Origin: Dolomedes plantarius
Taxonomy: Eukaryota > Arthropoda > Arachnida > Araneae > Dolomedidae
Length of the DNA stretch: 64,000 nt
Direction of reading: 5' to 3'
NCBI GenBank assembly: GCA_907164885.2
Contig: OU015495.1
Span: 215,790,224-215,854,223 of the forward strand
The notes beneath the pieces are model-generated. The model saw only the letters and a list, made by a program, of their open reading frames with translations, was not told the DNA's origin and searched no databases. Positions 1 to 36,499 of this stretch are shown in pieces; within the stretch, counting starts at the first letter, position 1, and each line of letters starts with the position of its first letter. The position numbers were made by a program, and so were the translations under genes.

Positions 1-188
1 AAAAATAATTAAGCAAATTATGTTTTTTTAAATAAATCCGACGCAATCGAGCACAGATTAACGTATTTACACTAAAAATACGCATTTTGAAGAATCTCAC
101 GTGAGATTAGGGGGTCGAGCCAAATCTCACGACATCTCACCAGGGAGGGGGGTCTAAAAATCGCTTCACGTAATTAATGGACGCCCCC
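1..188 (-). mobile_element. End of an inverted-repeat element (same family as 37893-38425)
   Basis: The first 188 bases match the reverse complement of the left end of the element at 37893-38425, finishing in the same outer terminus (TGGACGCCCCC at 178-188). The rest of this copy lies left of the window. It is non-coding here. I cannot assign the superfamily. Confidence 0.7.
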
Positions 189-846
189 GAACGGCAGTAT
201 GATAAAGCGGACAAACGTCACGGATGTTGTCAAATGATCTGTTGGGAGGCATTCAATCATGGGTCGATTGGCGACATAGGGTGGGCTCTGTCCTCATTTC
301 CGGCCGAGATAAATAATGTTAGTAGCGTGTCCACTGGCCAAATAAATCGTGTGCTAGCCACTTCCAATGCCACTGGAAAAAAAAAATCCACTGTTTTCTC
401 AAACTCAGTTGTAGTTTAGATAATTATGTATGTCGTAAACGAACTGCTCCCAGACCAAAATATCGAAAGTATTGTTGTCTTACTGAGTGATCGAATTGTG
501 GGAGGGTGCCGTTGCCCATTCAGACGACAGACCATTTCATTGACACACCTGCTCATTGCATCAAGCACTTCGGTGGCCATTGAATGGCGGAGTTTTATTT
601 TTTACCAATATATAGATTGTTTGCTTATTTGTGTGATGGAAGGAACATGACATTTTCGAACGTATGCAGTTCTTTTCATCTCACGCTTAGTTTCATATGA
701 AAATCTTGGGACGTAATCCTTTTTTCCTTTGAAAGGAAAGGATATACTAACTTTACTGAAATTAAACAGGATTGCGTCCTATTTTTCAAATCGAGCCACG
801 AGGTACCATTTTAAAGACTAAGTTCTGACGCATTGTTTATTTAGAA
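189..846. other. Intergenic stretch, no gene recognised
   Basis: Two short open frames (177-419 and 426-650) occur. The first has a faint Tc1-transposase-like pattern (M-x-C-W-x-x-F-x-x-G) but it is too weak to call. No RNA gene or clear repeat was seen. Confidence 0.4.
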
Positions 847-1282
847 CTAGCCGGGCTTCGCCTAGCTACTCTCAAGCCATCCGTGTAACATATTTATGTA
901 CTTCGGGCCCCACAAAAGAAAAAAAAAGCCCTCAAATGTATTAAATCAAAGTGAATAAATCAAATCAATTCCTTTCAATTTTCATTCCCGTCGCTGCCGA
1001 CAGATGGCAGCACCACTGCAAAAGATGATTTGGTTTCTCAGCAGTGAGTGATTTTAGAATGAAAATATCTCTAAAACTATTGAATTAACAGAATAAGTGT
1101 ACGCAGAAAAAATTATCAGTTTCCGAAGCTCTTTCCAAATATGTAACATTTATGTACTTTCATGAGAAAAAAAATACACCGATTTTCCTGTATATTTGTC
1201 GGCCATTTTTTTTCGAGGATCGGTGCAAGCCCGGATGAGTTACGGTCACGTGATCCGACTTCTCCCTGTCCCTTTATTAGTA
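847..1282 (-). mobile_element. Non-autonomous Helitron-like element
   Basis: Read on the minus strand, the segment opens with TACTAATAAAGGGAC near 1282 and closes with GAAGCCCGGCTAG followed by a host T at 846. A CTAG end preceded by a GC-rich short hairpin is typical of Helitron 3' ends, and the TACTAATAAA start is shared with the element at 25043-25876. It encodes nothing. Confidence 0.5.
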
Positions 1283-2551
<1,269 letters not shown>

Positions 2552-2669
2552 TAAAGGAAGAAGTCCTGACTTATATATACACGTATCAACGCCCAGCAAA
2601 AACTATTGGAGATACAGATATCAAATTTTAGGAGCTTATTACTTTTGTGCTGAAGGCGTCATTTAAGAA

Positions 2670-3492
2670 GCGATTTTTCAAAATTCGCCCCCCGAGGGGG
2701 GGAGGGGGGCAAAACGTGTTTTTTACATATTCCTTCATATCTCATAGAAGAAAATTGATATCCATAAGATTCTTGCTTTAAAATGTAAGTAACATGAATA
2801 CCTAAAAACCAATTTCAGGATTTTTCAAAATTTGGCCCACAAGGGGGGGAGGGGGGCTAAACGTGTTTTTACGTGTTTTATCACATTTTCCTTCATATCT
2901 CGAAGAAGAAAACAGATATCCATAAGATTCTTGCTTTAAAATGTAAGGAACATAAATACCTAAAAACCAATTTCAGGATTTTTCGAAATTCGGTCCCCAT
3001 GGGGGGGGAGGGGGCAAAACGTATTTTCCCATATTCCCTCATATGTTAAAGAAGGAAATTGATATCCAAAAGATTCTTGCTTTAAAATGTAAGGAACTTG
3101 ATTACCTAAAATCAGTTTCAGGATTTTTCAAAATTCGGCCCCCCATGGGGGGGAGGGGGCAAAACGTATTTTTCCCATATTCCTTCATATCTGAAAGAAA
3201 AAAAACAGATATCCTTAAGATTCTTGATTTAAAATGTAAGGAACTTGATTACCTAAAAACCAATTTCAGGATTTTTCAAAATTCGGCCCCCCATGGGGGG
3301 GAGGGGGCAAAACGTGTTTTTCCCATATTCCCTCATATCTGAAAGAAAAAAAACAGATATCCTTAAGATTCTTGATTTAAAATGTAAGGAACTTGATTAC
3401 CTAAAATCAGTTTCAGGATTTTTCAAAATACGCCCCCCAAGGGTGAAAGGGAGCAAAACGTGTTTTTTACATATTCCTTCATATGTAAAAAA
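2670..3492 (+). repeat. Tandem array, about 147 bp unit, five to six copies
   Basis: The phrase CAGGATTTTTC followed by a GGCCCCC / GGGGGGAGGGGG stretch, then CATATTCCTTCATAT and AAAATGTAAGGAAC, recurs with starts at about 2672, 2818, 2976, 3121, 3269 and 3416, giving spacings of 145-158 bp. Open frames across it are repeats of the same unit read as protein and are not genes. Confidence 0.9.
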
Positions 3493-4039
3493 CCGGGTTA
3501 AATAATCCACCCATACCTAGCTTTACGGCCTAGATACATTCCGGAAAAGTTGGCCGTAAAGTGAAAAGCCGTATAACGAATCAATTATTTTGATACAAAC
3601 TCATACAAATTTAATTGGATCTGTTCCAATTTTTTATAAATAATATAGTTTTTAGTTCAGAAAGCATTTTATTCTTTTTATTTCCTAGAAAAATGCTTAC
3701 ATAAAAATAAAAGTACAAAACAATGTAATAATTCAAAAAATAAAAAAAATCATATGCACATATGTATACATATAATGAAAACCATAAAATAAAATGTTTA
3801 AAAACTGTTTGAATGTGATGACGAACATTAACATGAAGAATCACTAAGCTATAATATGCTGCCAGTAAATAGTTGGTATTTGGCGCGATAGATGGTAGCA
3901 CCTATTTCGAGCATTAATCCGAATAGTCATATCGATTACAAACTAATATATAAGATCGAGTAATCATATCGAGTACAAAGTAATATAAAAGAAATTCTAA
4001 AGCAGTTTAATTTATTAATATGCGTATAAAAGAAATATA
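3493..4039. other. Spacer between the tandem array and its inverted copy
   Basis: AT-rich, non-coding. A 96-codon minus-strand open frame at 3611-3901 is low-complexity and has no domain. Confidence 0.4.
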
Positions 4040-4231
4040 TCCGTTTCCTACTTTGAGATATGAAGGTATATGGTAAAAACACGTTTCGCCTCCCCCCCTC
4101 CCCTCCCTCCCTTGGGTCCGAATTTTGAAAAATCCTGAAATTGATTTTAGGTAATCAAGTTCCTTACATTTTAAAGCAAGAATCTTATGGATATCAATTT
4201 CCTTCTTTGAGATATGAAGGAATATAGAAGA
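4040..4231 (-). repeat. Inverted copy of the 147 bp tandem unit
   Basis: About 1.3 units of the 2670-3492 repeat appear here in reverse complement: the C-rich run, GAAAAATCCTGAAA, GTAATCAAGTTCCTTAC and TTTGAGATATGAAGG. The array therefore exists in both orientations about 550 bp apart. Confidence 0.85.
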
Positions 4232-4450
4232 TACAAAGTGTAAAATATTAACGGTATTACTATACGGTAACTGTGCTTACCATGTATAACTGTAACCTAG
4301 AGGTTAACTGCTAGACAGACATGTGATGTTGTCAGATTAAGTTAGTGTGGATGATTTTCATGCGAGTTTTGTGATACTAGCAAAAGATAAGCTTTATTTG
4401 ATTTTTAACTCTTTATCAGATTTACTTATATTTCTGAACCGTATTTAATT

Positions 4451-4863
4451 TTGATTTTTATATCTTCTAAAATGCAAGAATATTTATGCATAAATGGGGA
4501 TTTTGTACTTCATAGTATTTTCCCATTCCCAGCAGATGGTGCATGTCTTTTTCGTTCTCTCTCTTTTGTCATGTATGGTACAGATATGATGTCTAGGGAA
4601 GTCCGGGAATTAATTGTGAGTCATGTGGTAGAGAATTGGGAGAGATTTGCTATAATGTCTCATGACATGAATGGGAATAATTATTCTAACTCTGCTGAAT
4701 ATTTTTCCGAAATGTCAATTCTCTCCACATATGGCAGTTCTTGCGAATTGTCAGCAGCAGGTGAACTGTTCAACTTTGTTTTTGAGGTGTACCTCAATGG
4801 TGAACTATGTCACAGTTTTGGTGCTGCTGGTAACCCAATAAGGAGGCTGCGTTTTATCTCTCG
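4451..4863 (+). pseudogene. OTU-type cysteine protease domain of the Helitron
   Basis: The frame has an OTU catalytic block, DGACLFRSLSFVMYGT, with the nucleophile Cys at residue 32 (codon at 4544). The matching catalytic His block GHFDAYYL is present in the DNA at 4867-4890 but in the next reading frame, so a small indel between about 4835 and 4863 separates the two halves of the active site. OTU domains are known from some animal Helitrons; their role there (perhaps processing or deubiquitination) is not settled. The upstream Met choice is uncertain; Met8 is an equally good start. Confidence 0.7.
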
Positions 4864-6192
4864 AGTGGGCATTTCGATGCTTACTACCTGTCACAGGAAA
4901 CACAAGCCATGCCATCTTTCCCTCAATCTACCTCACATGATGCATCACTTTCTAATACCAATCAAGCTACTAAAAGACGTCGCTCTAGATGTACTCATGC
5001 TCAAAGGAAGCAGCAACTTAAAGATGCAAGAAAGAAGTATGCAGAGAGGAATCCTGGGGTGAACAGGGCAGCTGTTGCACGGTACGATAAAGCTAAGCCT
5101 GAGGTGATCAAAGCAGCTGTTGCACGGTACCATAAAGCTAAGCCTGAGGTGATCAAAGCAGCTGTTGCACGGTACCAGAAAGCTAAGCCTGAGGTTCACA
5201 GGGCAGCACAATGCCAATATGAAAAAAATAATCCTGGCAAACGAGTAGAAAGGCGAGTACTTCCATGGCAGGTAAAGGTTCTTTCAGGCTTGGCATATGA
5301 GCCTGTTATTGATTATGAAGCAGATAGCATGGTATCCCTGGGCACTATGAACCACAAGTGTCAGTACTGCAATGCCCTGAAGTGGGCAGACGAATCTCCA
5401 GGAATGTGTTGTAGTGCTGGCAAGGTAAACCTACCTGCATTTGAACCTCTTCCTGAGCCTCTCAATAGCCTGGTAATTGGCAACCATCCTGAGCACATCC
5501 ACTTTATGGAGTGTGTTCGGCAGTATAATGGATGTTTCCAAATGACATCATTTGGAGCTAAACAGGTTGTAGAGGAAGGTTTCATGCCAACTTTCAAAAT
5601 TCAGGGACAGGTGTATCACTTGATTGGAAGTCTACTTCCATCTTCTAAAGAAGCCCAATTTCTTCAAATCTATTTTGTGGGTGAGGATGAAAGGGAAGTA
5701 CGCTTAAGGTGTAGTAACTTTCCTGGTGTAAAAGACGGATTGGTCAAGCAACTGCAAGAGATGCTAAATGACGTTAATAGCTACATAAAAGACCTTAAAA
5801 CTACCCTGGATAAAGTGCCTCCAACCTGCAAGAAGATTGCAGTTGTTATCCAGGCTGAAAAAAAGCCTGTCGATGCTCATGAAGGTCGCTTTAATGCACC
5901 AACAGCAAATGAGGTAGCTCTGGTGATGGTTGGCCAGCAGTTTCAGCAGCGAGATATCGTGCTCCAAAGCCACGATAACAAACTGCATCGCATCAGTGAG
6001 ATCCACCGGTCATACGATGCTCTTCAATACCCACTTTTGTTCTGTCGTGGCGAGGATGGATACTCCATCAATCTGGCTCAGCACAATCCTAAGACCAAGT
6101 TGCCTATCAAGAAGACAATCTCTGCATTGAGTTTCTACTGCTATCGCATTATGGTACACATGATTATAGTAACAGAAGAAAAAATACAATAA
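4864..6192 (+). pseudogene. Helitron polyprotein fragment, N-terminal half
   Basis: The frame opens with the OTU His block and then gives a basic region with three to four tandem copies of a 17-residue unit built on ARYxKAKPEVIKA (nt about 5056-5210). A Cys motif follows (CQYC, then GMCC, at about 151-168 of the Met-4909 frame), then GKVNLP and LPEPL, the usual pre-Helitron_like_N signature. Near the end come YPLLFCRGEDGY and SFYCYRIM, which mark the entry into the Helitron_like_N domain, where the frame ends. No nuclease or helicase motifs follow. It is a 3'-truncated copy. Confidence 0.75.
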
Positions 6193-6917
6193 TTGTTACA
6201 AGTTACAACATACCTGCTTAACATTTTTAACATTTCAAGTACAGGAAGGGAGCAAGAAAAAGTTTTCTATGGTATTTTGACGTAATGAAGTTTTCAGGAG
6301 GCTGTTTATATCTCACTCAATACTTATAGTCTCAGACGAAGATTCACCTTCTAGCTTACGTTTCAGGGTTTGATGACGTGCTGAATCTACTAATGTCACG
6401 TTTGATCACGTAATGTCACGCCTATATAATAGTCGACACTTCGCCGAAGATTTATGTGTTTTAGGGTCCAGGAAGCCGCAACCAGGATGTGGGAGGTGGG
6501 GAAAAGAGTCACTATTTTTGTTTGTCAGTGGAGAAAAGTGAAATCGGACTCAGACGGGTAAAGATGCCCCCAGGTCAAGCTAATAGGACAGTGTTGTGGT
6601 AAAGCGTTTAAAGGAAAACTATTATGTTATGTCTAATAAAGAAAGGGGGGAATTTTATGACTATATTCAATCCCATCTTATCAAACTTTCTTTAAAAAAA
6701 AGAGAAAGAACTGCGTGTCTTTTGAGGGTTTAATTGGCTTTTTTTGAAAAATGAAAGGAAAGCGAAGAGTGTAAACTGATTCTTAAAACCGGTGGATTGA
6801 TTCTTTAAAGCGAAAATTTTAACATGGAAATAATACATTTGTTTTTGTTTTCGCGATATTGATTCTTATAAACGGTTGATTCTTATAACCAGTGATCACT
6901 ATAAGCGGTGGTTACTG
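6193..6917. other. Intergenic stretch, no gene recognised
   Basis: No domain, RNA gene or clear repeat seen. It ends at the TA array that starts at 6918. Confidence 0.4.
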
Positions 6918-7469
<552 letters not shown>

Positions 7470-7492
7470 GACGCATGCATAAATATATATAT

Positions 7493-7669
7493 AGAAACTC
7501 TTACCGTAAAAGTGGAATAATCAATGCCGAAAAAGAGTAACAATTTTCCGGCAAATTCTAATAGAAATGTCCGTACATCAGGAGCTCATTTCTTATGACT
7601 TTTCTTGACAAAGTCAGAGGCCCCAATCCCACCCACCCTTAATGGGTTTTTAATTATATAGGTACTGTA
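7493..7669 (+). repeat. TA-array-linked dispersed repeat, copy 1
   Basis: A unit running from AGAAACTC, through GCAAATTCT and GTCCGTACATCAGGAGCTCA, to GACTTTTCTT and AAAGTCAGAG. It is flanked on both sides by TA arrays. Closely related copies lie at 10034-10170 (same strand) and 36500-36666 (opposite strand), with a partial copy at 29040-29074. Confidence 0.85.
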
Positions 7670-7719
7670 TGTATATATATATATACATATATGTATATAT
7701 ATATATGTATATATATATG

Positions 7720-7755
<36 letters not shown>

Positions 7756-7883
7756 TATATATACATAATGGGTTTTTAATTATATAGGTACTGTATGTAT
7801 ATATATCTATATACATATATATATACATATATATATACATATATGTGTATGTATATATATATGTATATGTATATATATGTATA
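7670..7883. repeat. (TA)n microsatellite with a duplicated flank
   Basis: TA-rich array with TGTATA interruptions. The phrase AATGGGTTTTTAATTATA occurs twice, at about 7640 and 7768, so a piece of the neighbouring repeat has been duplicated with the array. Confidence 0.85.
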
Positions 7884-9119
7884 TCTTATATATATATTTC
7901 TTCTGTCCGTGTGTATGTAACTGAACTCCTCCTAAACGACTGGACTGATTTTTATGAAATTTTGTGTGTGCGATTAAGTTGAATCGAGAATGGTTTAGAT
8001 TCACAATTTGATCCGATAGAAAATGTTTTTATATTTTTAATTAATTAATAAAAAACCAACAATTTATAAGGGGGTGCGTCCGGTAAATGGAAACTGTTAC
8101 AGTTTGTGGAATCGGCCCTCTGGATAATGCCCTCCACGTTAGGTTTAGTTAGCAAACAGCGAGCGAAAAGATAAAACTAAATAAAATCAAAAAGTTTCAA
8201 GTCATATATTAAACCAGAATAGTAAATGAAAATAATAATCTTTCAAGTCAGATTTTATACTCTAAAATACATCAGATCCAACGGCATATTCATACTCTCG
8301 ACACGCGATGGAAAATTCGAATCAACCACGCTAAGTGACACGAGATCTTTTTTAATCGCTACTGCAATCCCTCTCGCCTATATATTTGTGTCTATTGAAG
8401 AGCTAAAGACTGAGCTTCTATCCTGCTAACTTATTTCTGACTAAAAACTCCTCTGACATGTATAATCACCAGCCCACAACTTTCGAACAACGAATAAGTT
8501 TCACTTTACTCAACAGAATGCCGTGTCATCGTGGCGTATTCGGAAGGTCGCGCAAGTACCATGCTATCGACCCGGGATCGAATGTAGAGTCGTGTAAATT
8601 TTGCTAGACCTGTTATTTCAGCATTTTTTTAAGGCTTTTTTATTGCAGCTTTTATTTTATTATTTTTTTAATTATTATTTTATTTTATTTTTTAAATTTA
8701 AATTTTAATTTAATTTTATTATTTTTTGAAACTATTATTTTTATTTATTTTTTTTTCAGCTTTTTTATGATGAAATACCGAATATAGCTGAAATCTGAGG
8801 AGTTATTATACATTTTTAATTGGGTTTTCATATTATTAATATTTATAACATTTCGTATGCTTTTTTCTATGTTATTTATACTGCGTTTAGTTTTTTAATG
8901 GATTTTTGTAGGTTTATTATAAATTTATATATTTTATATTTTACTTTTCAGGATTTTTTGCTCCAATGATAAAGGCTAACTCTTTTCTGTGTTACTTATA
9001 CTGTGTTTAGTTTTTAAATTGATTTTGGTTAACAAACATTCTTAAAATCCGGGTCAATGCCGGGTACTTCAGATAGAATTACAACGTTTGAACAGGACAA
9101 CGTCTGTCGGGTCCGCTAG
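7884..9119 (+). mobile_element. Non-autonomous Helitron-like element
   Basis: It starts A|TCTTATATATATATTTC and ends GGGTCCGCTAG|T at 9119, matching the Helitron rule of TC start, CTAG end and insertion between A and T. The subterminal text CTGGACTGATTTTTATGAAA near the start and GGGTCAATGCCGGGTACTTC near the end are features I recognise from arthropod non-autonomous Helitron families. The middle is AT-rich filler with no coding capacity. Confidence 0.6.
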
Positions 9120-9297
9120 TATATATATATATATATTTATAAACATCGTCTCATTTTAAATTTAAACTTATTTAGTATTCGGTCTACGATTATACAGTTT
9201 TAGGCTACGAAAAAAAAAAAATCCGCCGGTGTTTTAAGGGCGGGGCAATTGCCCTTGGATCCGCCAATGCCTGACTCCCGAAATGTTTGTGTTTCAG

Positions 9298-33407
<24,110 letters not shown>

Positions 33408-33572
33408 TATTTATTTGTGGAGATTGTAAACGAAGGATCTATTATTAAAGTAGTGCACTTGCTGCCGTCTCGGCGATACACGTGCGTTTCAACACACGCT
33501 ATTTTTCAGAAATCTTTACGATGGCGGACTTTTCAATCGAAACGAGAAGACCCTTCCACGACCGGCCTATGG
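33408..33572 (+). other. AOAH: AOAH 3' UTR region
   Basis: Directly follows the AOAH stop codon. It holds a weak TATTAAAG at about 33442 but no clear AATAAA; the true transcript end is unknown. Confidence 0.4.
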
Positions 33573-33650
<78 letters not shown>

Positions 33651-33652
33651 AT
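33573..33652. repeat. (TA)n(TG)n microsatellite
   Basis: TA array passing into TG repeats. A second similar array lies at 33866-33917 on the far side of the GC-rich segment. Confidence 0.93.
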
Positions 33653-33865
33653 ATGCAGGGCCCGATTATGAACGCTGGGGGCCCCTGGGCAGATGCTATT
33701 TGGGGGCCCCCCTTACGAACATTTATAAAAAAAATAAGAACTATCCATGGGCTATACATAGCATTAGAAGTACTAGGTTCATACACCAAAGGGATTTTGG
33801 GGCCCCTAGCATCAGGGGGCCCTGGGCAAAGTCCCGATTTGCCCATGCGATAAAAAGGCCCCGTG
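33653..33865. repeat. GC-rich dispersed-type repeat between TA/TG arrays
   Basis: Contains CAGGGCCCGATTATGAACGC at the left and GGGGCCCTGGGCAAAGTCCC plus a GGCCCCG end at the right, with several GGGGGCCCC palindromes. The CAGGG start hints at a hAT-like terminus, but the right end does not clearly mirror it. Non-coding. Confidence 0.45.
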
Positions 33866-34148
33866 TATATGTATATATATATATATGTGCGTGTGTGTGT
33901 GTATGTATATATATATACCGGGTGGCCATAATTAAACTGACAGTGCTCACAGTGTTCTGTAGCGCGATCTATTTGCGAGAATGACGCCACATTTTGTAGG
34001 AAGATTAAACAAGACGGGGGAAGAAGGATTCCGCGAAAAAATAAATTAGTTCCAAAAGTCACCGCTAGGGGAATATTTGGCGCTGTGTAATAGAAAATAG
34101 AGTGTTAACAAATGCAAATCAATACGGAAATTGCCTTTTATTTTGCAT

Positions 34149-34901
34149 TCAAATGAGGTTCAATGTGGCTGCCGTTGTTGTGGCCACATATTGCATTCTG
34201 TGCACAGTATGCACAACAGCAGAAAGTAACATGTCTGCAGGAATCTCCCGTACAGTCCGTGATATGTTATCCTTCAACGTAGCCAGGTCCTGGACCACTC
34301 CTTGATAGACCTTGGACTTAGGTAACCCCATAGCCAGAAGTTGCATGGAGTAAGTTCAGGCTACCGAGGTGGCCATGCAGTTGGAAAGTAGCGGCTAATG
34401 ACTCTTTCTGCTGTGAATTTCTGTCGTAGCAGCTGTTGCACCCGTACAGCAACGTGTGGAGAGGCTCCATCTTGCATGAAAATGATTTCCCCCAGGCATT
34501 GTCTTTGCTGAAGTGCCGGAATGACAAAGCTGTTCAACTTGTGTCGATATTTCTCTCCGGTAACAGAACAGATTTCCGGTCCTGTCGGGGTAATGTTTTC
34601 ATAGAAGAATGGACCTACGATAAATTCCGCTGTGAACCCACACCAAACAGTTACCTTTGGTGAATGTAAGGGAATTTCTGTGACTGCATGTGGTGATTTG
34701 TCATCCCAAATTCGGCAGTTCTGGGTATTCACAGTTCCATGCAGGTAAAAGTGGGCCTCGTCTCCCCATAAGATTTTCCACGGCCAAACATCATCCACCT
34801 CCATTCTGGCAAGAAAGGTGAGAGCAAAAGTCAATCGCTTATCATGGTCGGGGTACAGTAACTCCTGTACACGGCTGATAGTTGATAATCTTTCGTAAGA
34901 T
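34149..34901 (-). pseudogene. DUF4817-type transposase, catalytic part
   Basis: Resumes after the insertion with RLSTISRVQELLYPDHDKRL. It has the first Asp in ILWGDEAHFYLHG and the second in FMQDGASPHVA. The third acidic block is damaged: a TAG follows WPPR, the usual PDL reads PEL, and a further frameshift precedes LKDNISRTVREIPADML. It is inactive. Confidence 0.85.
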
Positions 34902-35630
34902 ATATATATATATATAATAGCTGTTGTCTCTGTATAACACTTCCGGGCTGTACTCATCTTTCAATTGAAGCCCTTAGTAAATAAACAGCCGGTTAGGCTT
35001 AATTTCAATTTCCTATATGGATCAGATTTTTTTCTTACCTAAAAACTAATATCTTCTCCATCAAATCACGTTTGTTCGGCCTATTTTTCTATAAAACATT
35101 CAGAACTAAAAAAATTGGATGCTTTTAGCTGTATATTTAACAGTTTTTAAAAATCTGTTTACTTTTGCAATGAACTCTGAAAGTAAGCAAACTTGAATGT
35201 GAATGAATCAAGTAGCTCAAGTATTCATATCGCGTAGTGAGCTGTAAAAAACTGGATGGCAGTCTACTACTCCAATCGCATGAAAAACTAAATAAATAAA
35301 ATATAATGAAAGGGTTTGCTTTTACAAGGTGTGGATTAAATGCAATATTGTTAGATAATTCGGGATATTTTTTAAGTTTCATATACTTTTTCCATTATGA
35401 CGTCATTATTAGTATTATGACGTCAAAATGACATGTTGGATGGCAGTCTACTACTCCAATCGCATGAAAAGCTAAATAAATAAAAAATAATGAAAGGGTT
35501 CGCTTTTACAAGGTGTGGATTAAATGCAATATTGTTAGATAATTCGGGATATTTTTTAACTTTCATATACTTTTTCCATTGTGACGTCATCATTAGTATT
35601 ATGACGTCAAAATGACGGGTTACCTTCTAG
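34902..35630 (-). mobile_element. Nested retroposon-like insertion with 13 bp target duplication
   Basis: TCTTTCGTAAGAT occurs at both edges (34889-34901 and 35631-35643), and it is the transposase sequence itself that is duplicated. Read on the minus strand, the insert begins CTAGAAGGTAACCCG and ends in a TA-rich tail (34902-34916). A 13 bp duplication and a simple-sequence tail fit a LINE- or SINE-type retroposon. No reverse transcriptase is encoded; the family is unknown. Confidence 0.75.
35253..35615 (-). repeat. 184 bp tandem duplication with TGACGTCA palindromes
   Basis: Two copies at a spacing of 184 bp. Each holds two perfect TGACGTCA sites (35398-35405 and 35418-35425; 35582-35589 and 35602-35609). 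On the minus strand these monomers lie at the 5' end of the nested insert, where retroposons often keep promoter repeats. Confidence 0.85.
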
Positions 35631-35643
35631 TCTTTCGTAAGAT

Positions 35644-35982
35644 TTTCCATACCGTACTGTAAGGCATATCCATATTCCAAGCTAATCCACGAGCGCTAGA
35701 GGTGGCAGCAATATTGTCTGGTCCTCTGTCGACAATCGCCGTGGCAACTGCTTCGATTGTATCCTGTGGTACAGGTTTTCGTCCTCTGCCTGACTGAACC
35801 TTCAGAGAACCTGTTTTCTCAAACGTCGCAACCATTGCTTTTAGCCCATTAACTGACACAGGACCGTTACCTTTACGCATTTTTTTGTGCGTTCTAAAAG
35901 CACGAAGAGCGGCTGACGCGTTGCACTGGTTGAGGTAAAAGAATTTGGCCAGTAACGCACGCTCGACTAAAGAAGGAGACAT
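35644..35982 (-). pseudogene. DUF4817-type transposase, N-terminal part
   Basis: Starts at the Met of MSPSLVERALLAKFFYLNQC. It has a DUF4817-like helix-turn-helix (AALRAFRTHKKMRK), a second DNA-binding part (GRGRKPVPQDTIEAVATAIV) and then MPYSTVWKILRK, where the inserted DNA begins. The match runs off exactly at the 13 bp duplication. Confidence 0.82.
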
Positions 35983-36499
35983 TGCACATAAACTTTCAAT
36001 CCGATTGATTCGAAACGTAACACATTGCCTTTTAAAACCCAAGCAGCTGGAACTGTGCCAATGGATGTAACGTGAAATTTGAATAAAGAACTTCTTCTTC
36101 TGCTCAGCGTACGTGATATTGCAGATCACGAGACTTTATCGGTGTTTATGTAGATTTTACGCTTTTTTAAAAGTGTTGCGATATTGCACTTGAACTAAAT
36201 AAGAAAATGTGCATAATAAAAGGTAATTTTATTCCGTATTAATTTGCATTTGTTAACACTCTTATTTTCTATTACACAGCGCCAAATATTCCCCTAGCGG
36301 TGACTTTTGGAACGAATTTATTTTTTTCGCGGAATCCTTCGTCCCCCGTCTTGTTTAATCTTCCTACAAAATGTGGCGTCATTCTCGCAAATAGATCGCG
36401 CTACAGAACACTGTGAGCGCTGTCAGTTTAATTATGGCCACCCGGTATATATATATGTGTGTATAGGTATATGCATATATATAGATATCACTACTTTTT

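Larger units (their letters stand above)
4451..6192 (+). mobile_element. Truncated Helitron with OTU protease domain
   Basis: Two adjacent open frames together look like the start of an animal Helitron polyprotein: an OTU-type cysteine protease followed by the basic, repeat-bearing and zinc-finger-like region that precedes the Helitron_like_N domain. The copy stops just as that domain begins, so the HUH nuclease and PIF1-like helicase are absent. I found no convincing TC start or CTRR end, so the coordinates cover only the coding remnant. Confidence 0.75.
33918..36445 (-). mobile_element. Tc1/mariner-like element with long terminal repeats, itself interrupted
   Basis: Terminal inverted repeats of about 225 bp (CCGGGTGGCCATAATTAAAC at the left, its complement at the right) are about 97% alike by eye. 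TA dinucleotides flank both ends (33916-33917 and 36446-36447). The transposase is on the minus strand in pieces, with a helix-turn-helix N-terminus of the DUF4817 type. A 729 bp insertion at 34902-35630 splits it. Without the insertion the element would be about 1.79 kb. Confidence 0.9.

Noticed and set aside
177..650. Possible Tc1 transposase remnant
   Set aside because: Only one short pattern resembles the family, with no catalytic residue or termini.
2670..3492. CRISPR-like spacing of direct repeats
   Set aside because: The whole 147 bp unit is repeated with no unique spacers, and the genome is eukaryotic.
3043..3505. Two open frames of 99 and 70 codons with repeated protein text
   Set aside because: They are the 147 bp tandem unit read in frame by chance; the unit is not coding elsewhere.
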